Shown piece by piece: positions 9,292 through 17,809 of a DNA stretch of 64,000 nucleotides. The translations under genes were made by a program, and so were the position numbers. Position 1 is the first letter of the stretch. Every line of letters starts with the position of its first letter. The notes beneath the pieces were generated by a model, which saw nothing but the letters and a program-made list of their open reading frames with translations, did no database searches and was not told the origin of the DNA. Source of the stretch: Hyphomicrobiales bacterium (GTDB lineage: Bacteria > Pseudomonadota > Alphaproteobacteria > Rhizobiales > Phreatobacteraceae); the NCBI GenBank assembly GCA_017304475.1, contig JAFKKV010000011.1, forward strand, positions 372,001 through 436,000, read 5' to 3'.

Positions 9292-10257
9292 GTGGCCATA
9301 GCGCGCCCCGCTTCTCCAGTCGAAGCCGCCTCTCTCGTCGAGGGGGTGCGCGGATTTGCCTCGCTGCGCGACCTTGAAGTGCTGCGGGCGCTGGTGGTGG
9401 CGCGCAAGATGACCGCCGCCGCCATGCAGCTCGGCATATCGCAGCCGGCCGTCAGCCGCACCATCGCCATGCTGGAGGAACGCTCGGGGCGCACCCTGTT
9501 CCGCCGCGAGGGCGGCCGCCTGACGCCGACGGCCGATGCCCTGGCGCTGTTTGCCGAGACCACGCCGATTTTCGACGCGCTCGCCCGTCTCGACCGGTTT
9601 TCCTGGACGAGCCTGTCGCACGAGCCGCTGCGGGTGGTCGCGCCCGCCACCCTGGCCCATCACTATCTGCAATGGCTGATCGCCGGCTATCTCGCCGTCC
9701 ATGGCGAGGAGACCGTCACGCTGGAAATCACCACCTCTCCGGATGTCTTCGCCGCCATCGCCGACCGCAAGGCCGATATCGGCATTTCCGATTCCTTCGT
9801 GGCCCATCCGGCGCTGCTGCGCGAGCCGTTCCGCGGGTCATCGGCGGTCTGCGCCCTGCCGGAGGGCCATCGGCTGGCGGCGCAGGCGCGCGTCAGCGCC
9901 GGCGATCTCGACGGCGAGAACTTCATTTCCTTCGCCCGGCGGCTGGCCATCCGCGCGACCCTCGACCGGACTTTCGCCGAAGCCGGCGCCCGGCCCAAGG
10001 TGCGCTGCGAGACGGCAACCGTGGTGTCGGCGCTGGAACTGGTCCGGGCCGGTCTTGGCCTCTCGGTCTTCAATCCCTTTCCCGTCGCCCTGCGCCCGAC
10101 CGATGGCGTGGTGTTCCGGCCTTTCGACCCGCAGGTCCTCTACGAGACGGCCTTCATTTTCCCGGCGGACGGCCCGGTCAGTCCCGCCGCACGCCGGCTC
10201 GCCGATTTCGCCCGCGCCCAGCCCATCGACGACACCTATTCCACCGCCATTCCCTGA
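9292..10257 (+). CDS. LysR-family transcriptional regulator
   Basis: About 321 residues. The N-terminal winged helix-turn-helix spans residues about 26-85 (LRDLEVLRALV...MQLGISQPAVSRTIAMLEE), followed by the LysR substrate-binding domain. The start is uncertain: GTG at 9292 is the longest option, and another in-frame GTG at 9346 would begin just before the HTH. It is divergent from the peptide transporter and only 10 bp upstream of an M20 deacylase gene, so it probably controls both in response to the imported compound (inference). Confidence 0.88.
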   Translation: MAIARPASPVEAASLVEGVRGFASLRDLEVLRALVVARKMTAAAMQLGISQPAVSRTIAMLEERSGRTLFRREGGRLTPTADALALFAETTPIFDALARLDRFSWTSLSHEPLRVVAPATLAHHYLQWLIAGYLAVHGEETVTLEITTSPDVFAAIADRKADIGISDSFVAHPALLREPFRGSSAVCALPEGHRLAAQARVSAGDLDGENFISFARRLAIRATLDRTFAEAGARPKVRCETATVVSALELVRAGLGLSVFNPFPVALRPTDGVVFRPFDPQVLYETAFIFPADGPVSPAARRLADFARAQPIDDTYSTAIP

Positions 10258-10267
10258 AGAGGCCGCG

Positions 10268-11428
10268 ATGTCCACCCTCGCCACGTCAGATGTTCTCGCC
10301 GCGCTTGTCGGTTTCGATACGACGAGCCGCAATTCCAACCTGCCGCTGATCGACTGGGTCGAGGATTATCTCGGCCGCTACGGCGTCAAAGGCGAGCGCG
10401 TCTATGACGCGACCGGCAGCAAGGCCAATCTCTGGGTGACCATCGGGCCGAAGGACGTGGCCGGCTATGTGCTGTCGGGCCATGTCGACGTCGTGCCGGT
10501 CGACGGCCAGAACTGGGCGAGCGACCCGTTCAAGCTGACGGCCAAGGACGACCGTCTCTATGGCCGCGGCACCTGCGACATGAAGGGCTTCGTCGCGGCG
10601 GCGCTTGCCGCCGTGCCGGCCATGGTCGCCGCTCCGCTCGCCAAACCGATCCATCTGGCGATTTCCTATGACGAGGAGGTCGGCTGCCGCGGCGTGCGGA
10701 CCCTGCTCGCCGTGCTGAACGACCGACCGCTGAAGCCCGAGGCCTGTTTCGTCGGCGAGCCGACCAACATGCAGGTGGTCACCGCCCACAAGACCGGCCG
10801 GCCGATGCGCTGCACGGTGCGCGGCAAGGAGGCCCATTCCTCGCTCAGGCCCTATGGCGTCAGCGCCATCGAGGAGGCCGCCAAGCTGATCGTCAGGATC
10901 AACGAGATCGGCCAGAGGCTGGCCCGGCGGACCGATCTCGACATGCTGTTCTCGGTGCCGTTCTCGACCACCAGCGTCGGCGTCATCAGGGGCGGCACGG
11001 TGCGCAATATCGTCGCCGGGGAATGCGTGGTCGATTTCGACCTGCGCTGCGTGCCGGGCGACGACCCCTATGCCATCGTCGCCGAGATCGAGGCCTATGC
11101 CCGCGACGTGCTGGAGCCGCCGATGAAGGCGATCGACGCCGCCGCCGGCTTCACCTTCGAGGAATTGTCGCTGGTGCCGGGCCTCGATACCGCGGCGGAT
11201 GCGCCGGTCACGGTGCTCGCCAAGGCGCTGGCCGGCCGCAACGACCACGCCAAGGTCGCTTATGGCACGGAAGCGGGCCTGTTCCAGGAAATCGGCATTC
11301 CCACCGTCGTCGTCGGCCCCGGCTCGATCGAGCAGGCGCACAAGCCCGACGAATTCATCGAGCGGGCCGAACTGGCCAAGGCCGATGCCTTCATCGCCAG
11401 GCTTGTCGCCCATGCGGCACGCGGCTAA
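10268..11428 (+). CDS. M20 metallopeptidase, acetylornithine deacetylase (ArgE)-like
   Basis: A 386-residue zinc hydrolase. Metal and catalytic motifs are present: GHVDVVP (His/Asp), [10 protein letters not shown] (bridging Asp) and YDEEVGCRG (catalytic and zinc Glu). The dimerisation domain sits between. It resembles ArgE, which removes the acetyl group from N-acetylornithine, but its position in a LysR-led unit opposite a peptide transporter suggests it may deacylate or cleave an imported N-acyl amino acid or dipeptide (inference). The ATG at 10268 follows GAAGAGG with good spacing. Confidence 0.87.
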   Translation: MSTLATSDVLAALVGFDTTSRNSNLPLIDWVEDYLGRYGVKGERVYDATGSKANLWVTIGPKDVAGYVLSGHVDVVPVDGQNWASDPFKLTAKDDRLYGRGTCDMKGFVAAALAAVPAMVAAPLAKPIHLAISYDEEVGCRGVRTLLAVLNDRPLKPEACFVGEPTNMQVVTAHKTGRPMRCTVRGKEAHSSLRPYGVSAIEEAAKLIVRINEIGQRLARRTDLDMLFSVPFSTTSVGVIRGGTVRNIVAGECVVDFDLRCVPGDDPYAIVAEIEAYARDVLEPPMKAIDAAAGFTFEELSLVPGLDTAADAPVTVLAKALAGRNDHAKVAYGTEAGLFQEIGIPTVVVGPGSIEQAHKPDEFIERAELAKADAFIARLVAHAARG

Positions 11429-11526
11429 CTTCGGCGAAATGGCCTTTCTTCGGGCTTTTCCTTGTTTTTGCCGCATGTTCTGATGTAGAGACCCGTCCCG
11501 CCCCTTTTGGCGGACAGTGGGCGATT

Positions 11527-12585
11527 ATGAAGTTTCTCGATCAGGCCAAGGTCTTTGTGAAATCCGGCGCCGGCGGCGCCGGCTGCGTGTCGTTCTACCG
11601 TGCCAAGTTCATCGAATTCGGTGGACCTGACGGCGGCGACGGCGGCCGCGGCGGCGATGTCGTGATCGAATGCGTCGAGGGCCTCAACACGCTCATCGAT
11701 TATCGTTACCAGCAGCATTTCAAGGCCAAGATCGGCGTCCACGGCATGGGCCGCAACCGCGCCGGCGCGCGCGGCGCCGACGTCGTGCTGAAGGTGCCGG
11801 CCGGGACCCAGGTCTTCGACGAGGAAGGCGAGACGCTGATCGCCGACATCACCACCGTCGGCCAGCGCTTCGTGCTGTTCGAAGGCGGCAATGGCGGCTT
11901 CGGCAACGCCCATTTCAAGAGCGCCACCAACCAGGCCCCGCGCCACGCCAATCCGGGCCAGCCGGCCAAGGAAGCCTGGATCATCCTGCGGCTGAAGCTG
12001 ATCGCCGATGCCGGCCTGGTCGGCATGCCCAATGCCGGCAAGTCGACCTTCCTGGCGGCGACCACCGCCGCCAAGCCGAAGATCGCCGACTATCCCTTCA
12101 CGACGCTGCATCCGGGCCTCGGCGTGGTGCGCGCCATCGGTCGCGAATTCGTGCTCGCCGATATTCCCGGCCTGATCGAGGGCGCCCATGACGGCCACGG
12201 CCTGGGCGACCGGTTCCTCGGCCATGTCGAGCGTTGCCGCGTGCTGCTGCATCTCATCGACGGCACCTGCGAGCATGCCGGCAAGGCCTACAAGCTGGTG
12301 CGCAGCGAGATCGAGGCCTATGGCGCCGGCCTTGCCGACAAGCCGGAAATCGTCGCGCTGTCCAAGGTCGACGCGCTCGATCCGGCGACCCGCAAGGAGC
12401 AGATGGCCCGGCTGAAGCGCGCGGCCAAAAAGGCGCCCCTGGCGCTTTCGGCAGCCTCCGGCGAGGGCGTCGACGAGGCGCTCACCGCATTGCTCAAGGT
12501 CATCGACGCGGCGCGGGCCGCCGAGCCGAAGCCGGTCAAGCCGGACGACGTCATCGAGCCGGTGGAGACCGGCTGGCGGCCCTGA
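11527..12585 (+). CDS. obgE: Obg-family GTPase (ObgE/CgtA)
   Basis: A 352-residue essential ribosome-associated GTPase. The Gly-rich Obg fold covers residues 1-158 ([21 protein letters not shown]), followed by the G domain: G1 GMPNAGKS 166-173, G2 YPFTTLHP, G3 DIPGLIEGA 212-220, and SKVD near 285 in the G4 position. It acts in 50S maturation and stress signalling. The ATG at 11527 was chosen because the Obg domain begins [11 protein letters not shown]. In many Rhizobiales obgE lies with rplU/rpmA upstream and proB/proA downstream; neither is here, so the locus is rearranged (from memory of the family context). Confidence 0.96.
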   Translation: MKFLDQAKVFVKSGAGGAGCVSFYRAKFIEFGGPDGGDGGRGGDVVIECVEGLNTLIDYRYQQHFKAKIGVHGMGRNRAGARGADVVLKVPAGTQVFDEEGETLIADITTVGQRFVLFEGGNGGFGNAHFKSATNQAPRHANPGQPAKEAWIILRLKLIADAGLVGMPNAGKSTFLAATTAAKPKIADYPFTTLHPGLGVVRAIGREFVLADIPGLIEGAHDGHGLGDRFLGHVERCRVLLHLIDGTCEHAGKAYKLVRSEIEAYGAGLADKPEIVALSKVDALDPATRKEQMARLKRAAKKAPLALSAASGEGVDEALTALLKVIDAARAAEPKPVKPDDVIEPVETGWRP

Positions 12586-12681
12586 ACGAAAGCGGATGGC
12601 TGTATCGGCCGATCAGGTGGCTTTCGCCGCCTGCGCCTTGGAGTATTGTGCCGCCCCCGGCATCAAGGGAAGGCGCGCATC

Positions 12682-13755
12682 ATGGCTGTCGATCGGCGTA
12701 TCCAGGATCTCTTCGGTATCGAGCTTCCGCTCATTCAGGCGCCGATGGCGGGGGCGCAGGGGGCGGAAATGGTGATCGCGGTCTCCGAGGCGGGCGGCCT
12801 CGGATCGCTGCCCGGCGCGCTCCTGACCGTCGAGCAGATGCGTCGCGAGCTCGGCATCATCCGCCAGCGCACGGCCAAGCCGATCAATGTCAATTTCTTC
12901 TGCCACACGCCGCCGGTGCCGGACGCGGCGCGCGAGGCCGGCTGGAAGCAGCGCCTTGAGACCTATTATCGCGAATTCGGCCTCGATCCGGCCATGCCGA
13001 CGCCGGCGGGCATTCGCGCGCCCTTCGACGACGCCTTCTGCACGGTCATGGAGGAGTTCAAGCCGGAAGTAGTCAGTTTCCATTTCGGCCTGCCGGCAAG
13101 GCCGCTGCTCGATCGCGTCCGCGCCACCGGCGCGAGCATCGTTTCCTCGGCGACCTCGGCCGACGAGGCGCGCTGGCTCGAGGATCACGGCTGCGACGCC
13201 ATCATCGCCCAGGGCTATGAGGCCGGCGGTCATCGCGGCATCTTCCTGACCGATGCGATCGCCAACCAGGCAGGCCTCATGGCGCTGCTGCCGCAGGTGG
13301 TCGACGCGGTCAGCCTGCCGGTCATCGCGGCCGGCGGCATCGCCGACGGGCGCGGCATTGCCGCGGCCTTCGCGCTGGGTGCCTCGGCCGCCCAGGTCGG
13401 CACCGCCTACCTATTCTGCCCGGAAGCGACGATCACCCCCATGCATCGCCAGGCGCTGGCCAATGCCAAGGACGATCACACGGCGCTGACCAATCTGTTC
13501 ACCGGCCGGCCCGCCCGCGGCATCGTCAACCGGCTGATGCGCGAGGTGGGACCACTCTCGACCGCCGCACCTGCCTTCCCGACCGCCGGTGGCGCGCTGG
13601 CGCCGCTGAAAGCCAAGGCTGAGGCCGCTGGCTCAGGCGATTTCTCGTCGCTCTGGTCGGGCCAGGCCGCAGCGCTCGGGCGCCCCATGCCGGCAGCCGA
13701 GCTGACCCGCCGGCTCATGGCCGAGACCGCCGAACGGATCGGCCAGCTTCGCTAG
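12682..13755 (+). CDS. Nitronate monooxygenase-like flavoprotein (2-nitropropane dioxygenase family)
   Basis: A 357-residue FMN-binding TIM-barrel protein. IQAPMAGAQG at the N-terminus, GYEAGGHRG and VIAAGGIADGRG (phosphate-binding loop for FMN) match the NMO/2-nitropropane dioxygenase family; members oxidise alkyl nitronates or act on enoyl substrates. GGGAAGG precedes the ATG at 12682. It is 96 bp downstream of obgE on the same strand and convergent with the phosphatase gene at 14044; a long palindromic repeat lies between. Confidence 0.85.
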   Translation: MAVDRRIQDLFGIELPLIQAPMAGAQGAEMVIAVSEAGGLGSLPGALLTVEQMRRELGIIRQRTAKPINVNFFCHTPPVPDAAREAGWKQRLETYYREFGLDPAMPTPAGIRAPFDDAFCTVMEEFKPEVVSFHFGLPARPLLDRVRATGASIVSSATSADEARWLEDHGCDAIIAQGYEAGGHRGIFLTDAIANQAGLMALLPQVVDAVSLPVIAAGGIADGRGIAAAFALGASAAQVGTAYLFCPEATITPMHRQALANAKDDHTALTNLFTGRPARGIVNRLMREVGPLSTAAPAFPTAGGALAPLKAKAEAAGSGDFSSLWSGQAAALGRPMPAAELTRRLMAETAERIGQLR

Positions 13756-13804
13756 CGCCGGGGCGGTGACGGCATGAGGGACCGAGGGCAGCCGAGGATA
13801 CGCC

Positions 13805-13984
13805 ACGTCATCCCCGGCCGAGGCGAAGCCGAGGGGAAGGGGATCCAGGGGTTGCAGGGCAAACAAGCCGAACGCAGCGAAACCACCGAAACGTAGCGCC
13901 GAATCGCCAAGCTCATGCACTGAAGGCGCGGCCTGTCGGCCCCTGGATCCCCTTCCCCTCGCTTCGCTCGGCCGGGGATGACGT
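13805..13984. repeat. Long imperfect palindrome, family 1 copy B
   Basis: Ends ACGTCATCCCCGGCCGAG and CTCGGCCGGGGATGACGT are complementary, and GAGGGGAAGGGGATCCAGGG pairs with the CCCTGGATCCCCTTCCCCTC class on the right. It sits in the 288-bp region between two convergent genes. The copy lacks the nested GCAGAAGC hairpin of copy A. Nothing else is recognisable in the gap. Confidence 0.85.
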
Positions 13985-14043
13985 CGAGGCATTCCGGCCG
14001 TCGTTCCGTCCGTTCTCATCGTCTTTCGCCGGCCCCCCACCAC

Positions 14044-14502
14044 TCACTCATTGCCGGTGCTGCGGCTGAAGCGCTGGCGGATGCGGGTCAGCAGCATGTC
14101 GCGCACCTGCCGATAGGCGTCGAGCCGCTGCTCGCGCGAGCCCTGGGCCAGCGTCGGATCGGGCGTCGGCCAATATTCCACCTCCATGTCGTTGGTGCGG
14201 GTCAGGTCGAGTGCCCGGTGATGGGCCTCCGGCGCCAGCGTCACCACGAGGTCGAAATTCAGCCCTTCCCATTCCTCCAACTCTTCGATGGTCTTCGGCC
14301 GCGACTTCTGGGTATCGATACCGAGCTCGTCCATGACGGCGTCGACGAAGGGATCGTGCTCGCCTTTGCGGACGCCGGCGCTCTCGACGAAAATCGTCTT
14401 GCCGAAGAAATGTTTCATGATCGCCGCCGCCATGGGCGAACGCACCTGGTTCATGCCGCAGGCGAACAGGACGGCCTGGGGATTGCGGCGGCGAACCGAC
14501 AA
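14044..14502 (-). CDS. Low-molecular-weight phosphotyrosine phosphatase / arsenate-reductase-like protein
   Basis: A 152-residue protein. The active-site loop is Cys15-GMNQV-Arg21-Ser22, the CX5RS pattern of low-molecular-weight phosphatases; an aspartate in TPDPT is placed like the general acid. The start is a TTG at 14502, since no ATG or GTG lies before the catalytic Cys; GGAAGGG overlapping the end of the upstream UPF0262 gene can serve as its ribosome site. Third gene of a hisD-UPF0262-phosphatase unit. Real substrate is unknown. Confidence 0.85.
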   Translation of the reverse strand: MSVRRRNPQAVLFACGMNQVRSPMAAAIMKHFFGKTIFVESAGVRKGEHDPFVDAVMDELGIDTQKSRPKTIEELEEWEGLNFDLVVTLAPEAHHRALDLTRTNDMEVEYWPTPDPTLAQGSREQRLDAYRQVRDMLLTRIRQRFSRSTGNE

Positions 14503-14506
14503 GAGG

Positions 14507-14989
14507 TCAGCCCTTCCAGTGCAGGACTGAGATCAGCGTGAACAGGCGTCGCGCGGTGTCGAAATCGAAGTCGAGCTTGTCCTTCAGCCGCTCGCGCAAT
14601 GTCTCCGAGCCCTCGTTGTGCAGCCCGCGCCGGGCCATGTCGATGGTCTCGATATGCGACGGCGTGGCGTGGCGGATGGCGTCGTAATAGCTGTCGCAGA
14701 TCATGAAATAGTCCTTCACGATCCGCCGGAACGGCGTCATCGACAGCACGTGGGTGACCACCTGGCTGCCGTCCTCGTGCTTGACGTCGAACACCAGCTT
14801 GCCTTCGGCGAGCGAGACGGCGAGCGCATAGGGGCCGCCGTCGACGCCGGCCGGACCGAAGGAGTTTTCTTCCAGCAGGTCATAGATGGCGATGGCGCGC
14901 TCGTGCTCGATATCCGGCGAGGAACGCCCGATCGAGGCTTCGTCCAGCGTCACCGCCACCAGGCGGCGCATGGGCTTCGGATCGGTCAC
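14507..14989 (-). CDS. UPF0262 family protein
   Basis: A 160-residue protein without signal peptide or membrane segment. It matches the UPF0262 family restricted largely to Alphaproteobacteria ([23 protein letters not shown] and [19 protein letters not shown] are typical blocks, here given only as landmarks). Function is unknown. It lies 84 bp downstream of hisD and 4 bp upstream of the phosphatase gene, a neighbourhood conserved in the order, suggesting co-expression with histidine biosynthesis. Confidence 0.88.
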   Translation of the reverse strand: MTDPKPMRRLVAVTLDEASIGRSSPDIEHERAIAIYDLLEENSFGPAGVDGGPYALAVSLAEGKLVFDVKHEDGSQVVTHVLSMTPFRRIVKDYFMICDSYYDAIRHATPSHIETIDMARRGLHNEGSETLRERLKDKLDFDFDTARRLFTLISVLHWKG

Positions 14990-15073
14990 GACATCCCTCT
15001 TCAGATCCTGGCGGCCGGCGGCGGCCGTCGGCCTTGGTCCGGCAACAATGGCGGGCGGGGTCGCGTCTGTCGA

Positions 15074-16369
15074 CTAGTCGAGGTTCATCCGAATGGCCAC
15101 CGAGCGGGCATGGGCGTCGAGGCCTTCGGCTTCGCCCAGCGCGATGGCTGCCGGTCCCAGTGCCCGCAACTGTTCCGGTCCGCATTTCAACAGCGAGGTG
15201 CGCTTCATGAAGTCGAGCACGCCGAGGCCGGAGGAGAAGCGCGCCGAGCGGGCGGTCGGCAGCACGTGGTTGGAGCCGCCGACATAGTCGCCAATGGCCT
15301 CCGGCGTGTGGCCGCCGAGGAAGATCGCGCCGGCATTGCGGATCCTGGCGGCCAGGCTCTCGGCATCCTCGGTGATGATTTCGAGATGTTCGGCGGCGAT
15401 CCGGTCGGCCAGCGGCACGGCCTCGTCGAGGTTCGCCACCTCGATCACCGCGCCATAGTCGCGCCAACTGGCTCCGGCGATCTCGGCGCGCGGCAAAGTG
15501 GTCAATTGCCGTTCGACCGCCGCGACCACCGCGTCGCCGAGCGTCGGATCATCGGTGATCAGCAGCGATTGGGCCGCCGTGTCATGTTCGGCCTGGGCCA
15601 GCAGGTCGGCGGCGATCCAGTCCGGATTGGCCGTCTTGTCGGCGATGACCAGCACTTCGGAGGGGCCGGCGATCATGTCGATGCCGACCGTGCCGAAGAC
15701 CTGGCGCTTGGCGGCGGCGACGAAGGCATTGCCCGGCCCCATGATCTTGGCGACCGGCTTGATCGTCGCCGTGCCATGGGCGAGCGCGAACACAGCCTGG
15801 GCGCCGCCGATGCGATAGACTTCGTCGACGCCGGCGAGATCGGCGGCCGCCAGCACCAGCGGGTTGAGCACGCCGCCGGGCGCCGGCACCACCATGACGA
15901 TGCGCGGGCAACCGGCGACCTTGGCCGGAATGGCGTTCATCAGCACCGAGGAGGGATAGGCCGCCGTGCCCCCGGGCACATAGAGGCCGACCGCCTCGAT
16001 GGCGGTCCAGCGGTAACCGAGCTCGACGCCGAGCGCGTCGGTGAACCGGTCGTCCTTGGGCTTCTGGCGCGCATGATAGCTGCGGATCCGCTCGGCGGCG
16101 AGCTTCAGCGCATCGAGCGTCCTGACATCGCAGGCAGTGATCGCCTGGGCGATCTCTGCGGCCGAGACGCGCAGGGTGGCGGGCATGAGGGTCAGCTTGT
16201 CGAACCGCGCGGTTAGTTCGATGACCGCCGCGTCGCCACGCGCGATCACATCGTCGCCGATCGTCCTGACGATCTGGGAGACCTCTTCGGAAACCTCCCG
16301 CTTCATCGCGAGCAGGTCGGCGAAGCGGGCGGCGAAATCGGCGGAGCGGGTCGAAAGACGGAGCGGCAT
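15074..16369 (-). CDS. hisD: Histidinol dehydrogenase
   Basis: A 431-residue zinc enzyme catalysing the last two NAD-dependent oxidations, L-histidinol to L-histidine. Landmarks: GLYVPGGTAAYPSSVLM, KIMGPGNAFVAAAKR, IDMIAGPSEVLVIAD and AEHLEIIT, all HisD signatures, with the catalytic Glu-His pair near the last motif region and GGHTPEAIGDYVGGSNHVLPT for metal binding. Full length for the family. ATG at 16369 is chosen; an in-frame ATG 9 codons upstream is possible. First gene of the unit with UPF0262 and the phosphatase; divergent from the HugZ-like gene. Confidence 0.96.
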   Translation of the reverse strand: MPLRLSTRSADFAARFADLLAMKREVSEEVSQIVRTIGDDVIARGDAAVIELTARFDKLTLMPATLRVSAAEIAQAITACDVRTLDALKLAAERIRSYHARQKPKDDRFTDALGVELGYRWTAIEAVGLYVPGGTAAYPSSVLMNAIPAKVAGCPRIVMVVPAPGGVLNPLVLAAADLAGVDEVYRIGGAQAVFALAHGTATIKPVAKIMGPGNAFVAAAKRQVFGTVGIDMIAGPSEVLVIADKTANPDWIAADLLAQAEHDTAAQSLLITDDPTLGDAVVAAVERQLTTLPRAEIAGASWRDYGAVIEVANLDEAVPLADRIAAEHLEIITEDAESLAARIRNAGAIFLGGHTPEAIGDYVGGSNHVLPTARSARFSSGLGVLDFMKRTSLLKCGPEQLRALGPAAIALGEAEGLDAHARSVAIRMNLD

Positions 16370-16428
16370 GGCGAGATCCTCAAGGTCTGGAGCCATGCGG
16401 GAGCGGCCGGCGGGCGTCAAGTCCATGG

Positions 16429-16448
16429 CGCGCGGGCATGCCCGCGCG
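16429..16448. promoter_or_regulatory. 20-bp perfect palindrome in hisD/HugZ divergent region
   Basis: CGCGCGGGCATGCCCGCGCG is a perfect palindrome midway in the 144-bp divergent region. It could be an operator or merely GC-rich chance; no known regulator consensus was recognised. Confidence 0.35.
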
Positions 16449-16513
16449 GCGGGCGCGGAGGCTTGCCTGGAAGGCCGGCTGTGGTCATGGTCCCGCGCTT
16501 GAGGAGAATCGCC

Positions 16514-17305
16514 ATGGACATCAAGACGCAGCCCGGCGCCATGCCCGGCAATATCCCGGAAAATGCGCCGCAGCCGGCCGACTTCAAGCCGGTCGAATGG
16601 GCGAAGGATCTCCTGCGTTCGATCCGTGTCGCGGCGCTCGGCACGCTCGACCGCAATACCGGCCACCCCGTGACCACGCTGGTGACGGTGGCGACCGATT
16701 TCGACGGCGCACCGCTGATCATGATCTCCAACCTGTCCAGCCACACGGCCAATCTGAAGGCCGACCCGCGCGCCTCCGTCCTGCTCGCCCGTGGCGGCAA
16801 GGGCGATCCCCTGGCGCATCCGCGCCTGACCGTGCTCGGCCGGTTTGTGCGTATCGAGGACGAGGCCCTGCGGGCCCGTGCCAAGGCCCGTTTCGTCGCG
16901 CGCAATCCGAAATCGTCGCTCTATGCCGACTTTCCGGATTTCAGCCTGTGGCGGCTCGAGGTCGCGGCCGGTCATCTCAATGGCGGCTTTGCCCGCGCCG
17001 CCGATCTGGCGGGCAAGGATCTCATGAGCGATATCGGCGACGCCGAAGGCCTGATCGGATCGGAAGCCGGTGCCATCGCCCATATGAACGAGGACCACGC
17101 CGATGCGGTCTCGATCTATGCGACGGTTCTCGCCGGCGAAGAGGCGGGGCCCTGGCGGATGACCGGGGCCGACCCCGAGGGTTTTGACCTCGCCGCGAAT
17201 GACCGCACCGCCCGGGTGCTGTTTCCCCATCGCGTAACGACGGGCGAGAGTCTGCACAAGACGCTGGTCCAGATGGTGCGCGAGGCGCGGGGCCGGGCCG
17301 GCTGA
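16514..17305 (+). CDS. HugZ-like pyridoxamine-5'-phosphate-oxidase-fold protein
   Basis: A 263-residue protein. Residues about 25-165 form a split-barrel FMN-binding-type domain (ALGTLDRNTGHPVTTLV, SNLSSHTANLKADPRASVLL), and residues 180-263 match the DUF2470 C-terminal domain (IAHMNEDHADAV). This two-domain layout is that of HugZ/HutZ heme-utilisation proteins and plant-type relatives. No heme uptake genes are near. GAGGAGA precedes the ATG. Heme handling is a family-based guess. Confidence 0.8.
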   Translation: MDIKTQPGAMPGNIPENAPQPADFKPVEWAKDLLRSIRVAALGTLDRNTGHPVTTLVTVATDFDGAPLIMISNLSSHTANLKADPRASVLLARGGKGDPLAHPRLTVLGRFVRIEDEALRARAKARFVARNPKSSLYADFPDFSLWRLEVAAGHLNGGFARAADLAGKDLMSDIGDAEGLIGSEAGAIAHMNEDHADAVSIYATVLAGEEAGPWRMTGADPEGFDLAANDRTARVLFPHRVTTGESLHKTLVQMVREARGRAG

Positions 17306-17332
17306 GGCCGGCGCCGAGGCCGAAATGTCTCT

Positions 17333-17809
17333 TCAGGCCCCTTCGAAGCGGCGGGCCAGTTGCTCCAGGCTCAGCCGCGCGCCGGTGTCGTTGTCTTCCG
17401 GCCTGAGGCCCGGCGGCAGGTTGTCGAACAGCAAGGTGACCTCGGTTTCGCCTGACGCGGCCTCGAAAGTCACGGTCATGGTCATCTCGCCGAGCAGGGC
17501 CGGATCGGCCGTGACGAAACGGATCGCTTCGACGATCCGCAGCGGCGGTGTCAGCTCGACGAAGCGGACCTCGACCATGTCTTCCCCATCCGCGGTCTTG
17601 CCGAAGCCCGGCTCGTCCGCGGAATAGAACAGCGACATCCGGTAACCGCCGCCGACACGCGCGTCGAATTGGTGGATCTGGCCGGTCATGTTGGCCGGCG
17701 GCAGCCAGGTGACGAGGACGGCCGGATCGATGAAGGCCTGGTAGAGGTCTTCGGGCCGGGCCCGGATGACGCGCGACGTGCGCGTCGAAGCGTCTCCATG
17801 TCCGGTCAT
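17333..17809 (-). CDS. SRPBCC/AHSA1-domain protein
   Basis: A 158-residue protein of the START-like SRPBCC fold (activator of Hsp90 ATPase homologue 1-like): RARPEDLYQAFIDPAVLVTW at the start, a central beta-sheet, and a C-terminal helix LSLEQLARRFEGA. Such single-domain proteins bind hydrophobic ligands; function is unknown. It overlaps the upstream oxidoreductase gene by 4 bp, so the pair is translationally coupled. Confidence 0.82.
   Translation of the reverse strand: MTGHGDASTRTSRVIRARPEDLYQAFIDPAVLVTWLPPANMTGQIHQFDARVGGGYRMSLFYSADEPGFGKTADGEDMVEVRFVELTPPLRIVEAIRFVTADPALLGEMTMTVTFEAASGETEVTLLFDNLPPGLRPEDNDTGARLSLEQLARRFEGA

Noticed and set aside
13805..13984. Insertion sequence or its terminal repeats
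   Set aside because: The ends are complementary, but the interior is under 100 bp and non-coding, and there is no target-site duplication visible; a palindromic dispersed repeat fits better.
15074..17257. hisD as a 727-residue fusion protein
   Set aside because: The frame stays open upstream, but it would cover the divergent HugZ-like gene; family alignment starts at the ATG at 16369.
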